NCBI GenBank assembly: GCA_017165825.1
Contig: CM029381.1
Span: forward strand, 1,983,563 to 2,047,562
From: Hepsetus odoe
Lineage: Eukaryota > Chordata > Actinopteri > Characiformes > Hepsetidae
Direction: 5' to 3'
DNA length: 64,000 nucleotides
Below, piece by piece: positions 24,801-38,013 of the stretch (positions within the stretch are counted from its first letter, which is position 1; every line of letters starts with the position of its first letter). The notes below the pieces were generated by a model, which made no database searches, had not been told where the DNA came from, and worked only from the letters and a program-made list of their open reading frames with translations. The position numbers were made by a program, and so were the translations under genes.

Positions 24801-26869
24801 AGAGACCAAACCGTGCGAGTTGAAGAATGAATTAATGGATATGTTAAAAAGGATGGAGGGGCGAAAAAAAAAAAAAAGATTGTAGACTCTACAAAAACTT
24901 GTCAAAAAAAGCTTTCATTGAGTTCACATTTAGAAAATAAAGAACTTGGTGTTTGAAACAGACCTGTACACCCAGTGTTGTACACTAATTTCATAATCCC
25001 ACTGAAGTTAATAAATGAAAATGTTAACTTCCTCACGTCAGGATGAAAGTGAGAGAATGTTGTCATTAAATGCTTTAAAACTTATTAACTAATTATTAAT
25101 TTTACTGTTCTTATATGATAAGTTTTGGCAATATACCTGTAAAGTGTACATAATAAAAGTAACCTGATCAATCTGTGTGTGTGTTTTTAAGGTTTGCCAA
25201 CAGCCTTCCCATCAACGACCCCCTGCAGACAGTTTACCAGCTCATGTCGGGGAGAATGCCAGCAGCTGCTACGGTAAGACACACGATTGGTTTATTTATT
25301 TTTTATATATAATAAATACACACATACGTGTGTGTGTGTGTGTGTCATTAATTTTCTAATGTTTGATGTCTTTCCTTCTCTGTGGTGTCCCGTGGACAGT
25401 GCTGTGGGGATGAGAAGTGGGGAGACTGGCGCCCCCACCTGGCCATGGTGCTGTCCAACCTCACACACACTCTGGACTTGGACACTCGCACCATCTCGAC
25501 GATGGGAGACACACTGGGTAAGCCTGGATCTTCTGACGAGAGGTTTTCCATTTGAAGCGCGATATTCTGTTGTTCTAAAGCCTCTAAAACGATTGATGAC
25601 GGATTTTGGTTAATTAAATGCAGTAACCATTTGGATTATATAGATTTACCAGATACAGATTTTTCTATCAGAAAATAAAGATTTATTTAAATTAAACCTT
25701 CAAGTTGGATATCCTGCCAAATCCTTCTCTTTTGATGACTGATTTTATGAATGTATATTTTTGCACAGATTGTAGCATATACATTTAAATATGAATACAT
25801 TTAGATTCTTAGTGTAAAAAAGTAACCTTTGGTGACGGAAAGCGTTTACTGCAAGCATCAGACCCTGCCAGCTAATCAGTCCTTCAGGACCCAGTTAGAG
25901 CTCGGAGAACAGGCTGGCTGTGTGTCGGGGGCACATCTGTAGTACTGCGGATTGGATATACAGTCCAATAAGCTCACAGCACAGAAAGCTACAGGTGCGG
26001 CAGGTCTAATAATATCCAATAAATAGGTCTAATAATGAAGTCTGGGGGTGGCGGTGGTCCAGTGGTAGGATACTTGTCTATGGCACAAGAGGGCCCCGGT
26101 TCGAATCCCACCACTGGGTCCCTGAGCAGGACCCTTCACCCTGAGTGTCTCCAGGGGGACTGTCCTGTGATTAGCACATGGAAGTCGCTCTGGATAAGAG
26201 CGTCTGCTAAATGCTGTAAAGTCTAACAAAGTCCAACTTCAAATATTTGTGTTTTAATTTCTTCATGAATTCACACAATTTTTGGAGAAACATGAGTGGA
26301 CACTTTTGTTTCACATTTTTATGATCGGAGATCTATAACTGCTAACTATTTATAAAGGTCTGAAAAATCACCTGTCTGTAGATTCTTGCTTTGATTGGTT
26401 AATCAGATTTTTCTTAGGTAAACTTAAAAGAGGAACAAAAAAAATGGACTGTTTGTGTGTTTCAGCCTCCAAAGGTCTGGTTGACGCAGCTCATTTCTGT
26501 TACCTGATGGCTCAGGTGGGTTTGGGTGTCTTTACCAAGAAGAGCACCAAGATGGTCCTCATTGGCTCCAACCACAGGTACCTGCAGTCCTGTCCACTGT
26601 AATCGTATACGATCACGTTTTCCATACCGTGTCGAGAGTTATTATACACACTTCTGTATATTCTGTTGGGTATTTTAGGAAAAATGGCTAAATATGTGGT
26701 GGGGGGGGGAGAAATCCCCTCTTCCAGTCAGACTGGAAATAGTTGACAGCGAATGCTTTGCTGCCGACACTGCTTATGGATGAAGTAGTTATTTATAGAA
26801 GGAATCTCTTTGTTTGTTAAATGTTAAATTTGTTAAATGTCTAATATTTTCTGTGTGTGCATGTCTGTC

Positions 26870-26908
<39 letters not shown>

Positions 26909-28031
26909 GTCTCTCTCTCTCTCTCTCTCTCAGTCTGCCTTTTGCACGGTTCTGTGTCACAGAAGCGATCCAGAGAACAGAGGCCTATGAATATGCGCAG
27001 TCACTGGGCTCTCAGCCTCTCTCACTGCCCAACTTCCAGGTTTGTCTCTCCCACTCGTTTAACAGAGTCTTTCTCTGGGGCTTCAAATGGCAACGTTTAA
27101 AAATAAAGCAGGCATTTAAAAATGGCTCATTCAAACCTGAGACCCCTTCAAAAAATCTGCAAAAGCTGCAATCCTCTGTGAGCACATGTGTGACCTACAC
27201 TCGCAGTAGAGCTTCTGCGGCACGAAGTGATAAAGTTCTGCTGGTTCTGGTAGAAAGGGATCCCAACATCGCTACAGAGCGGTCGGAGTGCCCATGCTGA
27301 CCGCCGTCCACCACCGAAAGATCCTAGTGCTCATCAGAAGTGGACCATGGAACGAGGGAAGAAGGTGGCCTAGTCTGATGGGTGTGTGACCGTGTTACCA
27401 AACGGCAGCGTCCTGTTTCAGCAGGATAATCGCAGATTATTTGAATGCAGATACGTCTGTAATCTTTTAGAATTTTAGAAATTAACACTGAGCTCTCAAA
27501 TGTCTGCAAGGCAGACAGTGTAACTACCGCCGCTCGCCCGCGCTTCTAACTGATGTTCAAACGCCATTTCTTTTTCTCTGCCTGTCGTAATCTTAAACAC
27601 CGCATGAGGAAAGTTTGCATCACACGATTAGTTACAGCGTGGGTCTCTGAGTAGCTGCAGAATAAGGTTTTGTGATCTGAAGTTCACCATGTCGTCACCT
27701 GCTTTTAAACTGAATTAAGAACCTCACGTTCACATCCTGTGGATCATGTGACTTGTGTATACAGTTGCTCCTCCCAACATTGCACCAGCCCTCGACTCAT
27801 TCAGGGTTTGAACTCTGCCCTGATGCTGGGTTTCTCTATGGCAGGGACCAATAATCAAGTTTGTGTAGGCCGAGTCTCTTGGAAGAATTATTTGAGTTCA
27901 TGAGGACGCTCCCCATAATCTTCCTCCCAAATATGTTCCGCTCCTCTGTAAATGCTTCCCGTTTTAATGCTTCTGCCTTTTGAGTTGACCGCAGTAGTCC
28001 ATTTTGAGAATCATGTCGGTCTCTGTGCAGT

Positions 28032-28068
<37 letters not shown>

Positions 28069-31000
28069 TTTCAGGCATTGTGTTCAGTACTTCACTTCTG
28101 GGTCTCCTATTAACAGTTGTGTTTGCCCGCACTTCCCTTTCCCATAGAACTTTTGCTCCTGTAAGCCAGTCAGTTGATAATGAGAAAAATGATCAGCTGG
28201 GTTCTCATCTGTCTCCGTATGATTGTCCTGGATCAGTGATTTCTATAATTCTCTGAGCTTAGGTTTGCAACGAAGAAATGAAGCCTTTTCAGTCTTCATG
28301 CCGTGGAGTGGGACGATGTCCTTTACATAAGCCACATGTGGCTTTTCTCTTACAGTCCTTGTAATTGTGTCCCTTTCGCAGGCATGCACAGCTCAGTTTG
28401 TCATTAAGTTTTGACCTTCATGTAATGTGCGTCCCCCCCCATTACATTTCATGAAGTTTTGATTGTTTACATGCATGTTTTCATGCAAGAGTTCTTTACT
28501 CTTGCACGCTCTGTCTCTGTTAGGGTTTTTTTTTTTTTTTTTTTTCTCTTTTCTCAGAGGGATTTAAGGCATACGCAGTGTTATGACACTGGGTCACATG
28601 CCATTCGGGCTTCTTTAGAGACGAATGAAGCAAAGCCATTGAAGCTGGGATAAATGTGTTGGGTGACACAATGTTTCCACCTTGAAGTTCCCCAGCCAGG
28701 CTGTTTGATTAGCATTTTCCTCCCTTTCGTTCAATACCTGCAGACCTTTTACAAGAGGCCTCCCAGCATGCTTGTCTCCATATTCTCTCAGCCTAATGTA
28801 CTCTTTGGAACCAGTCGTGGACCGTTTATCATGCTGCTCTCTAAGTGCACGTTGTAGCACAAATGAATGGCCGTACCTGATATTTAGTGTATCCCACGCT
28901 TGTTTATAGGCTTCTTCATCTCGAAGCTGCCTTCGAGAGCGAGCTTTGCTTCCCCGTTAATGCACTTCTTTGCGGGTAGAGCGGTTTACCTGCAGGGTTT
29001 GAGCAGCGATGTTCAATAAGCACTTTGAAGCTTGGAATTTGATTGAGGACCATTTTGTCTCGTGTATCACTTGAGCTAGGGCAGGCTCTCCGTTTGGAAC
29101 ACTCCTGCAGCCTCCAGAAGGGGCCGGCGAACAGGAGCGAGGCAGACCGATATCGCTCTCCCCCATTTGCCTTTGAGGCCTCTGCATAAACTCGAAACCT
29201 AGCTTCTAGAGCTTCAAGGTGTCTCTGATTTATTTGTTGGCGTGAACTCACCAACGGCAGCTTCCGTTTCAACTTTTTTCGCAGCTGTCTGTGCTCTGAG
29301 CCGAAATACTTCATGACTGGCGGATTGCTGAAGTGTTCGTAAGGAAGGGTAGCTCTCAGAACTGGATCCAAATATAGACTCAGCATAGTCTCTATCAAAA
29401 AAAAACATACAAAGCCTTGCCTTTTCAGTCTCTGCGTTAGTCATCTTCAGTCAAGCGTATTCGTAAGTCCTAATAAATCTGCAGTTAAGGCTATACATGC
29501 ATCGGTTTCCCTTCGGGCTTCTTGGAAGGGCACAGCTTGTAGTCGTAAACAGTCATAACTTGCTTTTAGTTCTGACCCAGACATCTGCAAAGAATCCATC
29601 GTCTCAAGTGTTTCTCTAAGCATTCCTGCTTTAACCTTTCTCTAATGTGAGTCTTCCATTGCTCACACGTTAAGTTGAGCTTCTTTCCTCTTTGAGTGGA
29701 TTCCTGCTGCTTTGGTGTAAATTGTTTTCCACGAGAAAACAGTGCCTGTCTTAAGAGGAATATAGGCCTTCATGAAATAAGTCAATTGACTAAAGCATTG
29801 TGCAATAAAAGCTCATTATTCCAAAAGAGAAACTTGATACAATCTATTCTTTCCATCGCTCTGAGATCAGTCTCTGTTTTTAAGCTTTATTTTCTCTCTA
29901 AACCTTTTTGTTGTAAAGGGAAAAAGTTAGTCTCCCCACGTTGTACTGAAGGTTTGATTTTTATAAATGCTTCGTTGAGAAGAAGAAACAACAAACATTC
30001 CTTTACGTTACTTTAGCAAACTAAGTATGATCCATCTTTATGTAAGGTGAAAGCACAAAATTGCAGAGATCCACACTGAAACCTTAAATCTGTTCGAAGA
30101 GAACCGTATTCTCGGTGCCCGCAGAACTCGCGCTTTCGATGTTAAGGCAGAGCCATCAGGATGGATTCTAGCACTCGTGTTCACGGTAACTCCCAGCGCT
30201 CGCTGATGAGTCCAAGCCTCTTACTGATGTTCAAGCACCATTTCAATTTCTCTCTCGTGGTCTTAAAACCATGGAAACTGAAGCACAAATTAAAGAAGGT
30301 TTGCATCATATTTTAGTTTAGTTCCCAGTACAGTCGCATGTAAGTTCTAGGCAGAATATAAACGTTACGACACATTTATATCAACTCTACACCTTTTCTT
30401 CACAAGTCATTTTAAACATTTAACTGCCGTGTCGTGTTCGGAGTGGCTGCGAGACGTTTTTGTGGACTGAAGATCACCATGTCACCTCCTGCTTGTATAT
30501 TGAATTAAGAACCTCATGTTCACCTCACATAGCTCAAGAAAGGGACCTTAAATAAGCACGTCAGCTGCAGACGGTGGCCTACAAAACAGCTTCAGCGTTT
30601 AAGTTTTGAGAAATGAACGTTAAAATGTTGTTGTTTTTTTTTTATCTTTGCAGGTGTTCAAGTTCATCTACGCGTGTCGGCTGGCAGAGTCGGGACTTTG
30701 TGCTCAAGCCTTCCATTACTGTGAGGTCATTTCCCGTGCGGTGCTGATGTTACCCGACTACCATTCACCGGTGTTCATCAGTCAGCTCATACAGGTAGAC
30801 GCACTTACTCTTAATCTTTTTGTTGAGCTTTGGGTTTTGATTCCACTCATCCTCCCCCTCTTCTCTCCCAATACAGATGTCGGAGCGCCTGAGGTTTTTT
30901 GACCCTCAGCTGAAGGAGAAGCCAGAGCAGGAGCTTTTCCAGGAGCCAGACTGGCTGATGCACCTCCGTAAACTCAACAGTCAGATTAAGGTGCGTGTGA

Positions 31001-34000
31001 GAAGAATTGGAGAATGAGCCTAAGTTCAGAACTTTTCCTAAATCAGAAATCAAACGCTCATATTAATGCCTTCAGGTCTGCTGATTGGGCAGAACATGGC
31101 TGAGGACAGTTTTCAGGATTTTCTACCTCAAAAACATCTCCATTTTCTTTCTTTATCACTGGCATGGCATGTTTTCCCAAAATGATCCCTAAAACAAGAT
31201 CCGTCTATTAAATAAGTCCATTCTGCTTCCAGGATCGGCGTACAGTTGGAGTCAGTGACTCAGCTACAGCCATGTGGTTTTGCTTCAGACTGGAACGGCA
31301 ATAAATCTGCTGATTTAACTGTTGTGCATCTCCTAAGAGTCAGATCTGGAAATGTAAGCAGGAATGAAGACTGTAAAATTCTCGCTTGTGTTGAAACAAA
31401 TCTGCTGCTCTCAATCAGCTCTGATTTTATGATGAGAGTAAATAACTACCGGATACCCGATCAGAACCGAAGACTTCTCATAATGTACTGCTGCTGAACC
31501 CTGGTAGCACGGTGGCCTCCCTGAGCTATTGGCTCTTTCTTTCTCCCACTACACGTCTCCTGCAAATCTATCACAGCTCTGGTGTAGCAAGCACTGGTAC
31601 CGTCTGCATTTCCTGTTTCAGAGTTTTAAAAGCCACATCAGCATCAGATGCATTTAAAGTTTTTGTTCCCGTTTCTGTTATGCGTGCTCTCCAGAGGTGC
31701 AGTTTTTATTTCATAGTCTTCAGTCCATTCTGCACCATTCTGAACTCCTTCCAGCTGTGAAGAACATGTTCCATGTATCACCAGTCTTCCCAAGTATTTT
31801 ATCTGTGGTTGACAATATTGCACTGCTAATTTCTTGAGAACATTAATAGAGTCCTCATGACATTGTTCTACTGTGGGGGAACATGGCACTGTAATCCTAT
31901 TAGTCCTATTTAGATCTAATTCCTCCAGATCCTTTCTCAGGACTTCATATATGAGGGGAGTGTTTGAATCCTTGTGGTGACCTGGAATAACTGTACTGCG
32001 TCCCTCTGACTCTGAATGCAAATGGATACCTGGACTCTTCTGCTATTGGAATGCTAAAGTCTGCCGCTGCATTACTGCTCTTAGATGGGGTACAGGTCAC
32101 CGCTGAGTCTGGGAGTGTTACCATGGGCTTCTCATTTCCACAAGTACTCCTGCTTCTACCAGCCCCGTTCCTGCTTCTGGTTGAACGGATACTGAGCTCT
32201 CCTCGGTAGCTGTGTTCTAGGTTTCAGTCTGATCTGTACTGGAGAGGCGGATTTTACCGGTCCCACTTCGGTCTCATGCCTCGAACCACAGTTCTTCAGG
32301 AACTTGATCAATCATTTGCCGTTTAGGGAATCTTCACGTGCATGCTCATTCGCTTCCAAACCTTATCGTCTTCATCTCTGGGGACTGTGACTTCCTGTGG
32401 CGTTGCGCTCATTTCTAATTCACACAACACTAACGTTGAAGTAAGCACACAGTATCGGTGGATTTGGTGCTTTGTTCTGCTTTTACATTTATATCCTTCA
32501 TTTATTAGCAGTGTCGCATGAGGTCTTGCTTCCTCAACTTCGTCCCACTTTTTGAGAGAGCCACTTGAAGTGCTGCTCCTTCTGTCCCCATCGCTGTCCC
32601 CATCGCCAGACATTTGCTTCCTTTCCAAGTGTTGCGCTCATCTGTGCACTAACTGCCATCTCGTCCTCACATTGCTGGAGTTTGTTCTGAAACTAAACGA
32701 GTGATCTAATTCTTTCCCATTGAACTGGAACGGTTACTGGTATTAGCTGCACATGTCCTGAGACGAGACAAACGTGCTTATCAAGCTGTGCTCACTTGGG
32801 GAGGTTAATGGCACAGTTTGAATTTAGGCATGTGTAACAAGCCCCGGCGTCCACCGTCATGGGTGTGTCTCTTGTCATTTACCTGAACCTGCAGCGTAAT
32901 TCACTGGGCCGGAGTTTTGATTTGGTCCAGGCCAGGCAGGGTTCTGATGCCCTCCTGTCCATGCTCGTCCTAAGTTTGGGTTTTGCAGTAATTGTTCTTG
33001 ACCCATACTATGAAAAGCCTGACAGGTTGCACCTCCCCCGCACTTCCATGGGTTACTGGACATCTCCTTCAGGTGTGTCCTAATTGTCCACACTGCCAAC
33101 AAACTCCAGGTGGACCTAGAGGCTGTTTCCGCTTCTCGATTTCTGTCTGTCTGGTCCACCTCCTCCAGGCTGCGCGTACACATCGATGGCTGCATCTCTG
33201 GGGTTTGTAGAGTGTGACGAATGTTGGACTCTGTTCATTTGCTGACTCACATGTGGTGCTGGATTTAGTGTCTCTGGCATTTGAGACGCCTGTGTAGTCG
33301 TCTCTTCCACAACTGCAACCTTTTTATTATTACTTTATTTTTTTCTTAGCCTTTCCTATGAGTTCTCCCAGTTGGAGCTGTGCCGCCTTTGGTTCTCTGC
33401 TCAGTCTGTATTTGTCCACAGCATGAACCACATGAACACTAATTCATCAAAAGTTTTCTCAGTGTCCATCCAGTACTATCGTCCATCTTCCATTCGCCTT
33501 TTCTTGATGACCATCCAGGACCGCTGTACAAAAGACCGTCTTGGTCTGGGTCACTTCCTTCTTCTGCTCTCCACTTTTTTCATTCGATGTATGAAAGCGG
33601 AGGGATTTTCAGTCTCCCTTGTTGGTTCTCCCTTCAGGGTTTTCAGGTCCTGCTTTCTTGGATAAACTTTCCTCTCTGCGTTCCACACCATCACGGGCTG
33701 CATCTACAGCGCGATGCTCCTTGATGCCATCCAATGCCTTCTGACCAGTATCCTTTCATTTACACTTACTTGCTCTTCTTCAAAGGCCAGTATCCATTTC
33801 TCGGCCCCTTCGTGCAGATCGTGTAGGCTGTTGACCAACCCGGGGGGGGGGGGGGATTTTTGCTGGGGTGTGTGTGTGGTGGGGTTGTTTTTTATATCCA
33901 GCAAAAGCTTTTCTAAATTTGAGAGTAATGGGTGTTCATTTCTCTCTCTCAGGATGGAGTGATTGCTTGTCGTACGGACCGCGGCACTCCCCAGCTGTCT

Positions 34001-35847
34001 GCCTGCACTACGCCGAGCTCGGAGGAGCATCCCAGCGTGCCTGACCAGTCAGCTTTGAGCTCTGATCCTCACAATCCACTCATGACGTCCCTCGTGGGAC
34101 AGCCGGGACAGCCCACGCTAGGGGTGCAGCTCATGCCACCAGGTGTGTGCAGGTGTGGGAGAGTGGGAGCTTTTATTTCTGTTGGTGAAGATCAAGAGGC
34201 TGCTCCATAAAGCAGGAGTTACTGGAGAGCGAGATAATCAACACTTTACAAAGATTCACATCTGAATATTTTACTGAACGTTTTCTTCTCAATTCCTGTC
34301 TCACAATTTAAAGTTGTCAAAGTTGAATATTACTTGCAGTTGAGAAATGAAAGGGGGGCGGGGGGGGGTACTGTAGTTTGGAATTTCAGATATTTATTCA
34401 TGATTGTCACAAAAGTCATCTTTAAACATTCAGTATTTAATCAAAAATCTTAATGGAAATTATTTTTTTAAACCTCAAAATGATCTATTAATATACATTA
34501 GCGTTTTTATTCTCCTACTTTGTTCATCTCTTCTGAAATATGATTGGTTATTTTGATATTTCATATTTCTGAATAGAAATGAACATCTGTATATACGCTG
34601 TAGCTCTTTCTCTCTGCTGCTTGCCAACCATCTCCATATATGGTCATGTCTTTTCTAGCACCTACAAGCATTTTGCAAGATGGGGCGGTCCCTCTGCACC
34701 AGGCTCCTCCCCCTGCTGAGGGTGTTCTGTTTTACCCAGCAGCCCCTCTTCCAGCTCAGCCCGGCTTCGTCCCACAGTACCAGTCTGAGCACCAGGACTC
34801 TTACACACCCATGCCAACCCAGAGTCCCACACACATGCGCCCGAACATGCCCCAACACATGCCTCTGTACACGCCCACCGAAATACCACCCGGCATGTCC
34901 CCTCACCTGCCCCCCCAGATCCCTGGACCAGAATCCACGCCTCCGTCACCTCAGCAGCTGCCTCAGCCGTCCCCGCCGTCCCGTGGTCCCCTTCCTCAGA
35001 TGGACTTTTATGATAACATGGCCCAGATGGTAAGTAAACCAAGCTTTACTGATTCAGAGAAATGTCCCGACAGCGCTAACCTGGCACGGCGAGATTGAGA
35101 AACGGGCGGAAATGACGCTTTTACATGTAGTTCCTGCAGTAAGGGTTCTGAAGGGGTCCAGGGAGCTGACGTGTCTCTTTACTTGTGTTCAGAGTTCAGG
35201 AAGAAGATCCAGAACCACCTCTCAGTCTTCAACGCACATGGTATAAAATCTCTCTCGCTTCCAGCATTTCATTGGTGGATAATTAAGAGTGTATGGTTTT
35301 TGACGGTTGGGTTCTTGTTCTCACTCTGACTGTGGCGACCTGCCGATGCTCAGGCGCCGGGACGCCGCTCCCGCACTACGTCAGAATCGTCCAGTCATTC
35401 CACAGGACGAGATCGCAGCAACTCTGCAGCCAATCAGAGTTCTCCTCCTCCACCTCCCATTCCAGAGGCTCCGCTTCAGGAGGCACCAAAGAAATCAAAG
35501 AAAGACTCGCCCAAAAAGGTAACCGTGCATCCACGCTGGGATCAAACCGGCTCAGAAATACAAACGTCCGGGTAACGAATTTAAAGAACCAAAGTTCTTA
35601 ACAGGGACCGAAACTAAAGTTTCCTGTTTGTTAACGTTATTAATATTCAACACTTGTTTCTCCATCTTCCTGTGTGGAGACAAGAAGATACCGAGAGAAA
35701 GAAACTCATAGAGGGAGGGAGGGATAGTCTTTGCTTCTCTGACCCTTTGTCTCTATCTGTCTCCCTGTCACGATCGTCCATCCGTCCCCCCCCATGGAGA
35801 GACAGAGGGAGAGAAACAAACTTTCTCTCACACACACACACATATAT

Positions 35848-35882
<35 letters not shown>

Positions 35883-37841
35883 ACTCCCTCTCTGTGTTCC
35901 TCCCTCTAGATATGTTTAGTTCTTTGTCGTTCTGTCTTTGTCCCCTCTCTTCCGCTCTCTCACTTTTTGGTCCATGTATATTTCATGATGTCAGTATGCC
36001 TTTTTCTGTCCCTGTCTCGCTGTCTCTTTCATGTCCCCATGTGAATTCATGAATCAAATCCATCACCCAGATGTGTCTCTTTCTGTCTCTCATGGTGTCC
36101 CTCTTTTTCTCCCTATGTGTCCCAGGTATGTCTCTCTGTTCATCTGTCTCTATTTCATGACATCCCGCTGTCTGACCGTATGTCTCTGTCCTGGTCTCTC
36201 CCCATGGGTCCCAGCTACATCTCTCTTTCAGTCTTTGTCTCTCTATGCCTGTCTCTCTCAGTATGCCCTTCTGTCTCTCTTTCATAGTGTCTCATAATGA
36301 CATGGGACATCATAAAAGAGAGACATAACTAGGACACATGTCTCCCTGTCTGTTTCATGTACAACTGTCTCTTTCTACCTCTGTCACTGTCTCTCCCCAT
36401 TTTTCCCCAGTTATGTCTCTTTCATGATGTCCCACTGTATTTCATGTTGTTCCTATGTCTCAGTATGTCCAGTCATTCATGCACCATGTGTCTCATGTAC
36501 CCCTGTCACTGTCCCACTGTCCTTGTATCCCAGTTACATCTTTCATTATGTTCCCATGTGTCCCAGTGATGTCATTCTGTCCCGTCTATTTCATGATGAT
36601 CCCTCCCCATGTGTCCCAGTTTTGTCTTTTTATGTCTCACTGCCTCACTTTCATGATGTTCCACGGTCTTTACCCATCTGTCCCAATGATCTCTATTTCA
36701 TTATGTCCCAACGTGTCTCACTACGTCCCCACTGTTTTTTTTCCCCGTCCCCATGTCATTGTTTCACGATGTTCCACTCTCTGTCATGGGTTATGTCTCT
36801 GTCCCCATCTCCATTTCATGATGTCTCCGTCTGTTTCACAATGTCCAGCGGCCTCTCCCTATCTGTCCTTATGTCTCTTTCTCTATTCTATTATGTCCCA
36901 CTGTCAGGTGTCCTAGTTACATCTTTTCATTATGTTCCTATTTCATGTCTGTGTGTCTCTCTCTCTATTTCATGTGTCCTGTCTCCCAATATGTTCACGT
37001 ATGTCCCCATGTCTCATACCTCCCTGTCTGTTTCATGATGTCCAACTGCCTCTCCCTGTCTGTGTCTGTCCTTATGTCTCTATTCTATGATGTCCCACTC
37101 TCTTCCATGTGTCCCAGTTACATCTCTTTCATTATCTTCCCGTGTGTCTCAATATGCCCTTCTGTCTTCATTTCATGGCGTCTGATTTGTCCCAGTCTCT
37201 CCCCATGGTTCCCTGTTGTTTTTGTCTCTGTCCTGTCTCCATTTCATGATGTCCCAATGGGTCTCAGTATGTCACCCTTCTTTCACATTGTCTGTTTTAT
37301 GATGTCCAACTGTCTCTGTCCCTATTTTGTCCCCAAGTACCTCAATATGTCCCCTTTTATTTGCTTCTATTTCATGATGTTCATGTTTCAGTGTGTCTGT
37401 TATCTTTGTCCCACTGTCTCTTCCATGTGTCCTGTCTCTCAGTGTGTCTCATGTACAACTGTCCAATTGTCTGTCTTGATGTCCCCAGGCTATCTTTTTA
37501 TGCATGCCCTTAGGTGTCTCTTTGACGGTCCCCCTCCTTCCCTGTGTCACCCTCTGTGTCTCTGTCCCTCTCTGTCCTTGTCTCTACAAAAACTGCTTCA
37601 GTATGTAAAGCTAGTCTTCCCTTCTGTGGAAACTTTTCATGCAGATGCACTTAAAGTCAAAAATGTTGGAGTTTTAAAAAGGGTTCATTTCAGAAAATGG
37701 TCTTCTATTTTATTTTCGTCTTTGGAAACCAAAACCTCACACATTTGACCTGAAACAACCAAAATATGCAAGACTCACCTTTTGTGTGCACTTTTGGATC
37801 GTTCTCAAATGTTTTCACACTAACACTTACCTTCAAACCCG

Positions 37842-37891
<50 letters not shown>

Positions 37892-37969
37892 AAAATGACC
37901 GACAGCATTTTTATATTCAAATTAGCATCAGATTGGTTCCACCTTGAAGACAACTGCTCACGCTCTGTT

Positions 37970-38013
<44 letters not shown>

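Noticed and set aside
28916..29444. 160-aa - strand frame as a host gene inside sec16a
   Set aside because: It lies between LTR-like direct repeats, is broken by a frame change, and has transposon-like composition.
36424..37748. 204- and 267-codon open frames
   Set aside because: They arise from pyrimidine-rich satellite phrases that rarely form stops; composition is Cys/Ser/Leu/Val with no domain, and several frames are open at once.
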